From assembly GCA_047495785.1 (NCBI GenBank), contig JBLDXI010000054.1, forward strand, positions 806,001 through 870,000: 64,000 nt of DNA. The letters run 5' to 3'. Numbering within the stretch: position 1 is the first letter of the stretch; every line of letters begins with the position of its first letter. The position numbers and the translations under genes are program-made. This document shows, piece by piece, positions 32,578 to 43,450 of the stretch. The stretch comes from Lepidodermella squamata (taxonomy: Eukaryota; Gastrotricha). The notes under the pieces were generated by a model, which made no database searches, was not told where the DNA came from, and saw nothing but the letters and a program-made list of their open reading frames with translations.

Positions 32578-34929
32578 GCCCACCATCCGCCCTTCCTACC
32601 CTGGCCGGTGCGGGCCGGTAAAAAATTTTTCGCCGATCTTTTCCCATTCCTGCCACGATATCAGCCTGTTCCTGCGAGGATCAGTCAAGTTTACCAGCAT
32701 CGTCAACTACTCCTGGCATGACAACTTGCAACTGTAGTTCCAACCTTCCACCTTCCTTCGTAGATTTTCCCCAAGTTTCTCTCAACATCCCACACATGAC
32801 CTTACCAGGATACTTAGCCACCAAAAGTGAGCAAGACCTTAGTACGCTCCTGACCCAACACCGTGCGAGGTGCGGGACAACTTATTGTCAAATTCAATTC
32901 GGACCAGCTCATGCCGCATGACATGCGTCCTTGCTCATTCCTTACACTTCTCCTCCCAAGGCATTTTTTATCACTAGGGTAGGGCTAATGTTGGTCAAGG
33001 ACAATTAGCTCCTCATGATAGGCCTATGGGTAGATCTCTCCTTGGAATTGCCCTTGGGATATAACATGCTAAAGAACTCAAACAGTTTCTTACTCCGTTC
33101 TTTGACGGACAGTACGCGTCTTGTCTGTTTTTAATGCGAGTAACAGCGCATTCAGAAAATGTGAGTCCGACCGTGGCCTAGATGCGAAATGTTAATGCGT
33201 CGAGGACAGTATACGCATCATGTCGCATTATTGTATTACGCTCTAAAAGCACACTGAGCCAAATCACGGCTTGCGACACCTCTCCTTTAACAATCCTACG
33301 GCATTTAACGGCTTGTAACGGGTTTAGCTGTGATTTTGCCGTGATTAGCCGTGGATTTTTTTTTAAATTCGGCGACCCACTAGCCGTCAACTGCTGTTAT
33401 TAGCCGTTTTCAGCCATCACAAAGTCCCTTATAGGCCCCACAGCCCCGTCGCCCAAAAAATTCGTCGTAACGACACGTCTACGGCATTTATCACGGAAAA
33501 ATGACTCGAGGTGTGACGGACAACGGATAGAAACGGCAAATTTCGAGATATTCCGTCATCAGCGCGTCACAAAAGAGAAGCTAATATGTGACGTGTAACG
33601 AGTAACAACGGCTCGAGCCGTTTCAAGCCGTCTACCATGCGTCTACCATACGTGATGCGTGATTTTTCTTTACACTTTACCCGTGATATGGCTAAGAGTG
33701 AGAGATTTTAACAAGATAGCAGTCCGACCATCCTTGATGAATACCATATGTCAAGTCAAGTCCTACTTCGAAAACGGGATGCAGGTATGGGTCAGGTTTG
33801 CGTCAGGTCCAGATGCATAGAGCTCTTATTCGACGTCGTTTTTCTAACTTATCACAACAAAAATGCTGATGAAATGTAGGTCAAGTAGGCGAATGACGAG
33901 CGATTTATAAAACCGCCATTCGTTAATTTCTTCGAATTATCATGACAAAGTTGACTTTACGCAATAAAGTTGACTTCTGCAAAAGACGGCTTTGAAAATG
34001 AGCAATTATCGTCTGCAGATAAAGCCGACTTTATGGGATGAAACCGATATTATCGATAAAGATGGCTTCGAAAATAACCAATAACCAATAACCCCCATCT
34101 GTCCACCAAACCGTTAACATCTCGATGATTGATGAAAATCTTCCCACAAACTAGAATTTGCATTGTATTCCATTCAATATGTCATTCAATCCGTACACGG
34201 TGGTAATGTGGCAAATTACATCTGATATACCTACAAGGTACAAGCCCGGAGAAAGAAAAATTAACGTTGTAACGTTGTGAGGTAATATGCTAGAATGGTA
34301 AAATAAGTGTTTGAAATGGAAAAGTTTGGGGTTTCGAAACTTGAATAAACGTCAATCGCGTTCAGGGTATTATAGCTACGCATCTGAAAAAGGTTAGTTA
34401 TATGTCTCCCGAGCTGTTTTGAATAATTCGGAATGTTTTAATTAATCGATAACTTGATTGAGATCTGTCGACTAGATAAACCACAACTATTTTTTTCTTC
34501 GCAGCGAACATTGCTTTTTTCTGTTGCATCGTTCGGTAAATCGGTCATTCCGCCATTTGGCCGTTTTATTCAGCCCTGAGTTCGATGGTTAAACAGCTTT
34601 TTTGCTGCTTTGAGTGCAGGCACATACAGTACCAACGTACTGTGACATACCAAGCACTTAGGCGGTGATGCCGCTCGTATCATTGAAAAACAAGATTACG
34701 AGCAATTACTAACTTCATTTTTATTATTACTAACCCTAACAATATATACCACATTAACTTTTCCGAATCCAGCTATCAATAAGCACATCACACTTCTCGA
34801 TAAGCGGGAAGTTGATTCGTGAGCATTCGTAACTACGATACAGAGCTATGAGTAGCAACGATATTGCAGTTACGGATGTATGAAAATAGGTCAACATCGA
34901 GAAACAAGGGGGCCTCTCGATTTCGCATT
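32578..34929. other. Intergenic, no gene seen
   Basis: Rich in CGTGAT, ACGGCTTG and GCCGTTT words at 33280-33680, suggesting old inverted repeats. No frame shows family features. Confidence 0.4.
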
Positions 34930-35687
34930 TTAAGCATGAACACATTTGTCAACCGTAAAACCGGCAGCTGTAGCAGTGGTCGCCGAAGTCGATGGAGTAA
35001 TGGAAGACCCAGTTTTGGTTATGTGAGCACAGCAGCTAGCGTAGGAGTCGTAGGCATAAACGGTATTCGGTGCCGAGTCAGTCTGTTATGAATTCTGAGT
35101 GTACGCAAAGGCGAGATAATTAGGAATAAATTCTCACCCCAGTAACACTCATTGTTTCGGTAGATACTTCGCAAGAGGATGGAAAACGCAGGCAGTAGGT
35201 CTTAGCGCCACTGCAGAGTTTGAACGGTGCCACATCGGCTGTCGTAGGACTGAGGCAGGCCGGAATTTTCATCGCATTGACAGCGAGAGTGTCCCAGATC
35301 TGAGCGCCGATCCCTGTGCAACAGGCGTCGAAGGAGTTGTAGGTCTGCGCAATCATACTGCCGCCCAAAGCGCACGTTTTCGTGTAAGTACAATACTTGA
35401 TGCCGTTAGCTTCCGTCAAACCGACAGGGGATGCGCCGACTGTCGCTACACGGCACGACATGTAATTCTGCACAGTGAGAAGGCTGTTTATCTACGTGAA
35501 GGGCCGGGAAGGGTCAACTTACATCTGCGCAACTCTGACCACTTGTGTCGCACTGGTTGATGGTTCGGCACGATTGACCCGATTGGCAAACGCCAGTCGC
35601 ACAGTTGGTCGAAGCGGTCGTTGAGGCGGGGCAGGCAAGCGACGCGTCAACGAGGAATGACGCAATCAAAAGAGCGAAATAACGCAT
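34930..35687 (-). CDS. Secreted cysteine-rich protein A, three exons
   Basis: Exons 35687-35523, 35467-35138 and 35082-34930 join in phase 0 to 215 aa; both introns are 55 bp. A signal peptide (MRYFALLIASFLVDASLA) is followed by ACPAS and a Thr/Ser/Cys-rich N-terminal module. The central module holds KYCTYTKTCALGG, a CC pair (SFDACCTGIG), AD.APFKLC and YCLRFPSSC. The last exon carries SYASCC and ends FTVDKCVHA. The same order of cysteines is found in proteins B and C of this window, so the frame and splicing are well supported. I do not recognise the family; an extracellular role with disulphide bonds is inferred from the leader and cysteines. Head-to-head with gene B, 230 bp between start codons. 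Confidence 0.85.
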
Positions 35688-35917
35688 GCTTTAATCCTGG
35701 TGAGGCTGAAAAATCACAAATAGCTAGTTGTTGACTTATCCCCCAATTGAGAGCCGGTTTTGTAACCGCAAGCCGTCTTGTCTGCTCGTCTTTCAGGTAC
35801 GTCCGCAAGTAATGGTGCATTACGACATTCCATTTATGGGGGATAAATATCGCCTGGGCTGCCGTCAAAGTGTTCATCTTGCACTTCAACTTGAATTTCT
35901 CAAGCTTTCAATTCAAC
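35688..35917. promoter_or_regulatory. Shared intergenic region of divergent genes A and B
   Basis: 230 bp separate the two ATGs, so one region probably drives both genes. A TATA-like GATAAATATC lies at about 35841-35850, some 70 bp before the start of gene B. No other motif is certain. Confidence 0.5.
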
Positions 35918-36718
35918 ATGATTATTACGATTTTTGGCGCATTAGCGTTCATCGCTAGCTCTGCCATCGCCTGCCCAGCGTCGTCAACTACAGCTGGTAC
36001 GAATTGCGCTACGGGTGTTTGCCCAGCGAACACAGCATGCTATGCGCCTAGCACTTGTGCATTGGGGACTCAGACTTGTCAAACGCCGATCGTGAGTCGT
36101 AATAATGAAATATCTTGTGCAATTTGTTAAAGACTTGACCTCCTAGACATCCTATGTAGGCTGCACTGTAGCGACAGTGGGCGTTGCAACTGCAACCCTC
36201 AAGTACTGCACCCGAACTGGCTCATGTTCCTTGGGCGGTACCGCAATCACTAGCCCGGCGCCAGTTTCAGGCACAACCTTCGACCTTTGTTGCTCAGCTC
36301 TTGGCGGAACCTCGTCGACAACGGTATATGACACGTTGAAGTACAACGGCACAAGCACATACGTTTCGTACTGCGGTGTTGTTTCTGGCGATGCGGTGCC
36401 TTTCAAAGTATGTGGTGCTACTGCTGGCTCTGCATTTTGCCTGAGATTCCCAGCAAGCTGTGAAACAAGTACTGGTCCGTCCGGTACGGTATCTTCTACC
36501 ACCGTGCGTTTTGATCAACACCCGAATGGCTTTTAGTATAACAATTGTGGTTTTATTCACAGGCAGATATTCTTCCAACCACCGCTTTTAATGCCGCTAG
36601 CTATGCTGCATGCTGCTCCCTCCTTGTCTCCGGATCCAATGGAGTCCAGTTTGCTAATTCGGCTACCACGGCCACAACTGGAGCATTTGCAGTTGAGAAA
36701 TGTACAAGAGGAGCATAA
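35918..36718 (+). CDS. Secreted cysteine-rich protein B, three exons
   Basis: Exons 35918-36091, 36147-36503 and 36563-36718 give 228 aa; the introns are 55 and 59 bp. The signal peptide MIITIFGALAFIASSAIA is followed by CPAS, as in protein A. Central motifs are KYCTRTGSCSLGG, FDLCCSALGG, YDTLKYN, GDAVPFKVC and FCLRFPASC. The last exon has SYAACCSLLVSG and ends FAVEKCTRGA. Exon borders fall at the same places as in gene A, so A and B are duplicates. The start was chosen as the ATG right before the leader; the frame is open a little further upstream without a better start. Function unknown. The second donor is GTGCGT, weaker than usual but fixed by homology. Confidence 0.87.
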
Positions 36719-37242
36719 AAGGGAACACTTCGAATGTGTGGCATCAGTGCGTAATGCCAATATTGAGCTTTACTGAAAAATAATACTGGCATTACTTTTA
36801 GCTATCTATCTCTGTAGGAATAACTCGTATCATTGTTAGGATTGACTTCATATGGATAAATAAATAAGGGCTAGTTACGATCATTTTTCGATTTAATGGC
36901 TATTGGCGTGAAAAATTGCTGTTGAATGATTTACAACAGTTCAAACTGCAGCTCTCAAACTGTGAAAATTTCTTCACATGTAATACGAATATTTCGGAAG
37001 ATTTTCGGAATTTCTTCGGAAAAAGTATGTGAGCCGCTAGTATCTTGCGAAGAATGAAGCGGGCTATGAGGGCTATGAGGGTTTGGCTTGCGTTTTAGTT
37101 TTTTTTTAACTTGGGTGGAATTAGTTGGTTTTAATAGTTTTGGGCAGTAGTACCGTAAAACTACCGTAGCAATCGCACCCTGACAGATTTTACTGAACTG
37201 CTATTGAGCTCTTGAATCGTCAATGACAGTGATTACGCGGTA
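36719..37242. other. 3' flank of gene B, no gene seen
   Basis: An AATAAATAA sequence near 36857-36866 could serve as a polyadenylation signal for gene B. Nothing else recognised. Confidence 0.4.
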
Positions 37243-37519
37243 GCATAGAGAACGAAGCGCTTTTCGCGATTATAAAGATAAAAAAGTGGCTCATTTTTCT
37301 ACCAATGGGCATCGAAATCCAAGAGAGTGAAAATTATTTATGGCTTAATGAAAATGTCAAAAAAACGCCGATCAAAACAATGGGGATTTTCTCGGTGCAA
37401 ATAATACTAGTTTTGCATTTTTTTAAGGCGCACTTTTTGAAAATTAATTAAAATTAATTCGTTGCCATTACGTATGTGCAAGTGTTCAGTGTTCCTTCTG
37501 ATCACTTCGTTCTCTATGC
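37243..37519. mobile_element. MITE with GCATAGAGAACGAAG ends and 6 bp duplication
   Basis: A 277 bp element has inverted ends GCATAGAGAACGAAG (the right end reads CTTCGTTCTCTATGC). It is flanked by the direct repeat GCGGTA (37237-37242 and 37520-37525). No reading frame. The superfamily is not assigned. Confidence 0.72.
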
Positions 37520-37749
37520 GCGGTAGAAACTCGATACGATGGTTCAACCTGGCGACTCCATAAAATTCCACCCCAACTGTTAATCGTCATTTCGTAAGTG
37601 AAGTGCCAACTCAATTCGCAAAGTTCAAGAAGTCAAGGTTTAGCTATAATCACCGCGGCGATGCTTTATCAAGTCAAAGTAAACTAAATCTTAGCAGAAC
37701 AGAACCAGTGAATCGGCAATTTTCTGAAGTTTGAAATCTGATTGGCGGG

Positions 37750-38990
37750 TCCTAAAACGCGCACTCTTGGCATTATTTCTTTACAAGAGACGATTATCAA
37801 TTATCGTGATGTTTGCTTTTTGGTCGAGTGCTTTGAAGGCAGGGTTGTGGCGTAATGAACAAAGCGTCTGACCTAGGATCAGCAGTTCGACGCATCCCGA
37901 CTATATATGCATTTTTCAAAGTTTCTTATTGAGCGTAAAGTGTGAACAATGAACAGACAAGACGCGTTCCATCCGTATAGCATTCCCGTTACCGTGAGAG
38001 CAGAGAGCATCGTTCAAGTTTCGCAGCCCGGAAATTAATTTGTCCAACTCTCCATTCGGCAGTTCGCCCGCACCATTTCGGAACCTCTGTTCGGCTTTTC
38101 GTACGATAATTGGAGAACACGAGTCTCACATCATCGTTAATTATTTTTTGGTAATTCAAAAAAGGAAACTCTCATCAATCATTTTTCTTTCAGAAAACAT
38201 AAAGCAAATTCCAGGGGAAAATATATAGGGAGCAGCCCACCTATCAGCCCTCTCCCGGTCCCCTTACAACCGCGTAAGCGAACGCGGAGCGTGTTGGCCA
38301 TGGTGGCTCAAAGGTTATAGCCGTGCCTTCTCAGAAAGGCTACTCGGGTTCAATCCCCGGGTACGACACTATTCGAGCACTTGTGTAGCGCGTTAGCAGC
38401 GGTAAGGCTAAACTATAAATATAATAGATGAAATCAAACCGGGTATCAAAATTAAAAAAAAAAACTGACTACAATTTCGAAATCGCCGCTAGATTCTGCT
38501 TAAAACTAGCGATCGAAACAGCTACGGGCATGATTAAAAATATATGGGTGATCCTAAGCTTATTTTCAAAACCGCTATAATTCCGAACCCATGTCTAAAA
38601 CTTTCGGCTGATTTCGCCGATGCTGAGACCATTAAGCCCACAGAAGATGGCATTTCATAAGCGGGCGCTTAAGAATGTCATGACACGGCTTCGACCATAA
38701 ACAACTCCACGGCTAAAGGCTCGGAACTCTCAAGAAATTATCTCAACCGTCGACACACCTTGAACAGCTTTCTTGCCGAGTTGTGTTGCACAGCGACGGA
38801 ATTAATGCAGACACGACGCGTTCCATCCGCAACGCATTGCGGTTTCTGTGAAAACAACAGTCACATTTTGCATGCCGGCTATTAATTTATAGAAATTTCT
38901 GCGAAAAGCGTAAACAAAGCACAGACACGGCGAGTTCCATCCGCAACTTATTCCCGTTTATGCGAGAGAAACGTTAACATAGTGACGCTG
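37750..38990. repeat. Dispersed repeat block P, copy 1
   Basis: Colinear with 41460-42730. It contains a tRNA-Arg-like stretch (about 37856-37905: TGGCGTAATGAACAAAGCG, TCTGAC, GATCAGCAGTTCGACGC), an AATTAATTTGTCCAACTCTCC segment, and two copies of the motif GACACGACGCGTTCCATCCG followed by AACGCATT. No coding potential recognised. It may be a composite of a tRNA-derived SINE and another non-coding element. Confidence 0.7.
38286..38366 (+). repeat. tRNA-derived sequence with pol III A and B boxes
   Basis: TGGCTCAAAGG matches the A box and GGTTCAATCCC is one change from the B box, at normal spacing. A D-stem (GGCT/AGCC) and an anticodon-like stem (GCCTT/AAGGC) can form. The acceptor stem does not pair properly in register, so a SINE head or decayed tRNA is more likely than a working tRNA gene. 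Confidence 0.5.
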
Positions 38991-39693
38991 AAATTTCGTC
39001 TCAAGATGAAATCGAACAATACAACCGCCTGCAGAAATAGGTCTTTGAAGCTTAATTTCGGTATTCCACGAAGGCTTGGTACAGGCCTGCAAAACCTGGG
39101 AAATTTCCCGCTTATTTTGACCCATTTCAGCAAATTTTCCTGTGATTTACCTTAATTTTTGGAAAATTTCCCGCTGCGTGGCCGAATTTCACGCGCACCA
39201 GATGCGCCATTTTCTCATGTTTTGCAGCCCTGGCTTGGTAAATGAGGACGCAGTGGGCCAAAAATGACCCGGTTTGATCGCAAAATCGACAAGCTTTGAT
39301 TTTCAGATGTTTCATTGGACGCGATTTCTTAGACAATTCTTGGAGTTAACATATGCTCCGTTCTCATAAGACAATTTGATTCAGGTCTCCCTGTAATTCA
39401 AAACAGTCGGCGAGGTTTTGGTTAACCTTGTATAGCTTCGTATCATCTGAAAATAACTTCATAGTCGAATTCGGAATACACTGGTGCACAAAAAAACGAA
39501 AAGCCTTCTGTTTTATCCTTAGACCTCAGTACTTCGCACACTGGACATGGGCACAATATCAAATGGTGCTTGTGAACCGTTCGAGCGTCGAGCATGAAGA
39601 CTTGCGACTTCACAGGTGGCAACGCGGAGAGCCGAACTCTCTCGAGTGGCAGTTCAAAGCGGACGACGTTGTCACGCCGGCTCTGGATGGCTT

Positions 39694-40401
39694 CATTATG
39701 CTTCCGTATTGCAGGATCAAAGTCCACGTTGTCACGTGGTATGAATAGCTAGTTCTGAGGCATTATTTTTTTCGTTGCTTCGTCGTTTCGTCGTTTCGTC
39801 ACTTCGTCATCTTTTACAAAAAAAACTGACGAAAGAAAAAAAATGGGGAAAAAGGAGGATTCGAACCCGGAACCATTGGGTTATGACCAGTGATCCGACT
39901 AGGTCCAGCTCTGAGGGGGGTAAATAGAGCCATTTGAGCCCAAAATTAGCAAATCAACAGGGGGGACCCTTACGTTTTTCAGAAATTTTCGAACGCCAGG
40001 GGGGTTTGTTTACCCCCTTCCCCCCCCCCCCCCCCGTACTCGGAGCACTGGTTATGACGCACAAGGCGAAACCACTGAGCAATAGTGCTGGGTCATAGTA
40101 GTCATCTTCGTTCGGCATTTTTATATACTAAACAAACGCTACACTTAAGCGTTTTTTGCCGGTTGTAGATAGAAAGCCTCCTATTGTATAGTGGCTCGAA
40201 TCCATGGTTCTGATCCTTAAGGTTCCGGGTTCGAATCCTCCTTTTTCCCCATTTTTTTACTTTCGTCAGTTTTTTTTGTAAAAGATGACGAAGTGACGAA
40301 ACGACGAAACGACGAAGCAACGAAAAAAATAATGCCTCAGAACTAGCTATTCATACCACGTGACAACGTGGACTTTGATCCTGCAATACGGAAGCATAAT
40401 G
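39694..40401. mobile_element. Foldback pair of tRNA-derived elements
   Basis: Arms of about 176 bp (39694-39869 and 40226-40401) are almost identical inverted copies, with outer ends CATTATGCTTCCGTATTGCA. Each arm's inner end holds a perfect pol III B box (GGTTCGAATCC), with A-box-like TTGCTCAGTGG (- strand, near 40080) and TTGTATAGTGG (+ strand, near 40180). This suggests two SINE copies joined head to head. The compact duplicate near 50385 lacks the whole element and serves as an approximate empty site. Confidence 0.7.
39888..40050. mobile_element. hAT-type MITE, family 2 (copy A), nested in the tRNA-derived element
   Basis: 163 bp with ends CAGTGATCCGA and, at the right, TCGGAGCACTG. It is flanked by the perfect 8 bp duplication GTTATGAC (39880-39887, 40051-40058). 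It interrupts the tRNA-like head on the - strand between its A and B boxes, so it inserted later. Contains a long C run (40019-40035). Confidence 0.88.
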
Positions 40402-41189
40402 TTGGAAATTAGACATATGAGACTAGACAAACGAGACAGCGCACTAACGCGAGCACTATTATCGAGACGGACATGCAGAATAGCTCGCAGACTTATGGAA
40501 CTTTTAGAGTTTTTTTGAAGCACGTCAAAAGATGGCGGAGTTGAGTCTTCGCGGCAGACGCAAAGTAATAAAAAAACACCATAAGAGGCAACGGAACGAA
40601 AGAGGGCCAGTCAAATTAGCGGTACGGCGCAATCGGAAAGACAGCCCTGGCTTGCAAACAACCCGTAAAGATTTAGCCCACAACGATAGAGCAAGCGATC
40701 GATGCGGGGCTAAATGAAAATTAAAAAGCACTGGTATTTTTCCAGCTGGTGGGGCCGGTGCCCCCCCTGGCCCTTAGTTACGCCCCTGCGGAGTTGAGTC
40801 TTCGCGGCAGACGCAAAGGAATAAAAAACGCCATAGGAGGCAACGAAAGAGGGTTAGTCAAATTAGCGGTACGGTGCAATCGGAAAGACAAGCCTGTCTG
40901 ACTAACACTCCAGCGGAACCCGTGAAGATTTTATCCGCAAAGCGATTGAGCAAGCATGGAGCAAGCGGTCAATACTGTGAACGCATTTATCAGCCTCTTC
41001 ATTCGTCTTGACATTTCCAAGAAAATAGAAAATAAGCCGCATGCAAGGGCGACTTTTTTAGGTTCATGAATGATCGAATATTGTTTGCCGTAGTTTTCAG
41101 TTCAGAGAAGACGAATTAGGGTCGCCCCATTGTTTGCCCGTTTTTCAAAATGGTACATAAGTAATCGCCGTGGCAGTTATTGACGATTA

Positions 41190-41440
41190 CGGCAATTTTA
41201 AACGCGTTCTGTCTGCGACGCATTACCGTTGCTTTTCGAGCTACTTTCACGCTTCTCTTTGAGAGCGTAAACAATGAGCTGACACGACGCGTTTTGTCTG
41301 CGCCACACTCACGTTTCCGTCAAAGCGTGAGGCGTGAAAAACGAACACGGGCATTCTCTCCGATGTGCATTCATGGTAGCCATTTTCACGAGAGTTTGCG
41401 AGTTAATCGCCGTGGCGATGCTTTGCAAGTCAAATTGAAA
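41190..41440. repeat. Dispersed repeat R, copy 1
   Basis: Near-identical to 46430-46700 and similar to 55310-55600. Typical words are GCGTTCTGTCTGCGACGCAT, GAGAGCGTAAACAATGAGCT and GTGAGGCGTGAAAAACGAAC. The relation extends upstream to about 40990 in comparison with 55195. No gene. Confidence 0.75.
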
Positions 41441-41459
41441 TAAGTCAAGTTGTTTACAA

Positions 41460-42730
41460 ACACGCACTGATGGCATTATTTCTATTTAAGAGACGATAAT
41501 TATGATGTTTAATTTTTGGTCGAGAGATTTGAAGGCGTGGCTATTGCGCAATGCACAAAGCGCCTGACTAACGATCAGAAGTTCGACGCATCCCGACCAT
41601 GAATTTTTCAAAATTTCTTATTACCGTATTTTACGAATTATTAGACACGACCCAAATATAGGGCAGAACCGGAATAAAGGGCAGAGGGTAATGGTCATTT
41701 GAAATAATGAAGGGCAGAACCGTATTAATATGCAGGGCCTTGTATGAAGTAGCTTACATGAGCGCCTGCTGGGTAAGTGTTTAAGTTGTATAGGTTGCGA
41801 TTTTTCGTCAGTAAGTGCACTAATCTCCTTTGTCCACCTTAATACACCTGAGCAAACACTTCACGCGTGTAGTCACTGGTGGAAAGTAGTAGCTATAGCG
41901 ATTATTCGGCGGTTTTAACTATTGACCTAGGTACTCTTCAGGTGACTGCGATTAGGTTCGAAAAATTAGAGGGCAGAACCGAAATAAAGGGCAGACCCTA
42001 AACAGAAGGCAGGACTTGAACCTCGTTTGAAAAAAATACAGGGCAGGGTCTTATAATTCGTAAAATACGGTAAGCGTAAAGTGTGGACAATGAACAGTGA
42101 ACAGACACGACGCGTTCCATCCGTAACGCATTCCCGTTACCGTGGGAGCATCGTTAAAGTTTCGCAGCTCGGCAATTAATTTGTCCAACTCTCCATTCGG
42201 CAGTTCTTCCGCCTTCCGCAGCAGTTCGGAACCTCTGTTCTGCTTTTCGCACGATAACACGAGTCACGAGTCTTAATTATTTTTCAGTAATTCAAAAAGG
42301 AATTTGTCATCTTTCCTTTTCATTCTCATCAATTATTAAAATATGTGAGTTGACCTAAACTAATTATCAAAACCACTCGTAGAATTCCGAACCCATCTCT
42401 AAAATGTTCGGCTGCTTTCGCCGATGCCGAGACCCCAAAGATGGCATTTTATAAGCGGGCACAGCTAGCCCGCTTCGACCGTAAACACCTCCACGGCTAG
42501 AGGCTCGGAACTCTCAAGCAATGATTTCAACTTACGATACAGCTTGCACAGCTTTCTTGCCGAGTTGAGCTGCACAGCGACGGAATAGATGCATAGACAC
42601 GACGCGTTCCATCCGCAACACATTACGGTTTCTGTGAAAACAACATTCACATTTTGCATGCCGGCAATCATCGAAAACGAAGTGATCTATGCCAGCAATG
42701 AATATTTAGAAATTTCGATAGTCAGTAAAA
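41460..42730. repeat. Dispersed repeat block P, copy 2
   Basis: Colinear with 37750-38990 except for the TA-flanked element at 41624-42070. The tRNA-Arg-like stretch is at about 41540-41597 (TTGCGCAATGCACAAAGCG, CCTGAC, GATCAGAAGTTCGACGC). Confidence 0.72.
41624..42070. mobile_element. Tc1/mariner-type MITE (TA duplication)
   Basis: 447 bp with inverted ends CCGTATTTTACGAATTAT and TA on both sides (41622-41623, 42071-42072). The homologous repeat copy at about 37926 reads straight through as an empty site (TTTCTTATTGAGCGTAAAG). Inside, GGGCAGAACCG(A)AATAAAGGGCAG recurs in direct orientation. No transposase. Confidence 0.85.
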
Positions 42731-43450
42731 TTCGATTTCACACCTTTGTTCGATAAAAACCCCTATGTTCGCCGTTGTTGTGCAGCGCAGATGCCGGACT
42801 GGGCAGGTGAGCGGCACGGTTCAATCGGAAAGACAGACCTGGCTGACCTACCACCTGACCCACAACGAACATAATTTGAATATACAGAATTCCCAGTATT
42901 CGAATAAGGGCAGCCACTTGCGGAATCATCCCCGAATTCGAGCCTCGCTACGGGGGCACGACGGAAAAATGCAAAAACTCACTCTCGGCGCTAAATTGCT
43001 GAAGCCACTGACTAGCCCAAACGGCGACGCGGTCCATCTGCGCGGAACCTAGCGTCGGTGCTCGGTGCTGACAACATCAACAAATCGTCGGCAATAATCG
43101 CATCCAACTCACTGTCATGAGGATCACGGGCATATACCTGGTTTTCCTTGTTTTGCCTCATGTACCTTGTTTTTGCCTCTCATTCACTTCATTCACGTTA
43201 AAATACCGGTTTTTACTTGTCGCCTAGCACCTTTATTTAAGCCTAAACCTGAGTTATTCAACGACGCTAACGACATTTTGTACAGCCGCCCGAGGTGAAC
43301 CTGCAGGGGAGCGCCGCCCTTTTACTAGGAAAAAAACCGAATTGGCTTTTCGCTATCAGATTATTTCTGTTGAGATTGTTCTTCTATTTAATAGATTGTC
43401 CTTCACCGTAATTTCATGAATTTGGAATTTCTGAATTTCTGGTAAGGCAG

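Noticed and set aside
38286-38366. Possible functional tRNA gene
   Set aside because: A and B boxes are present but the acceptor stem does not pair in register, so I list it only as tRNA-derived repeat.
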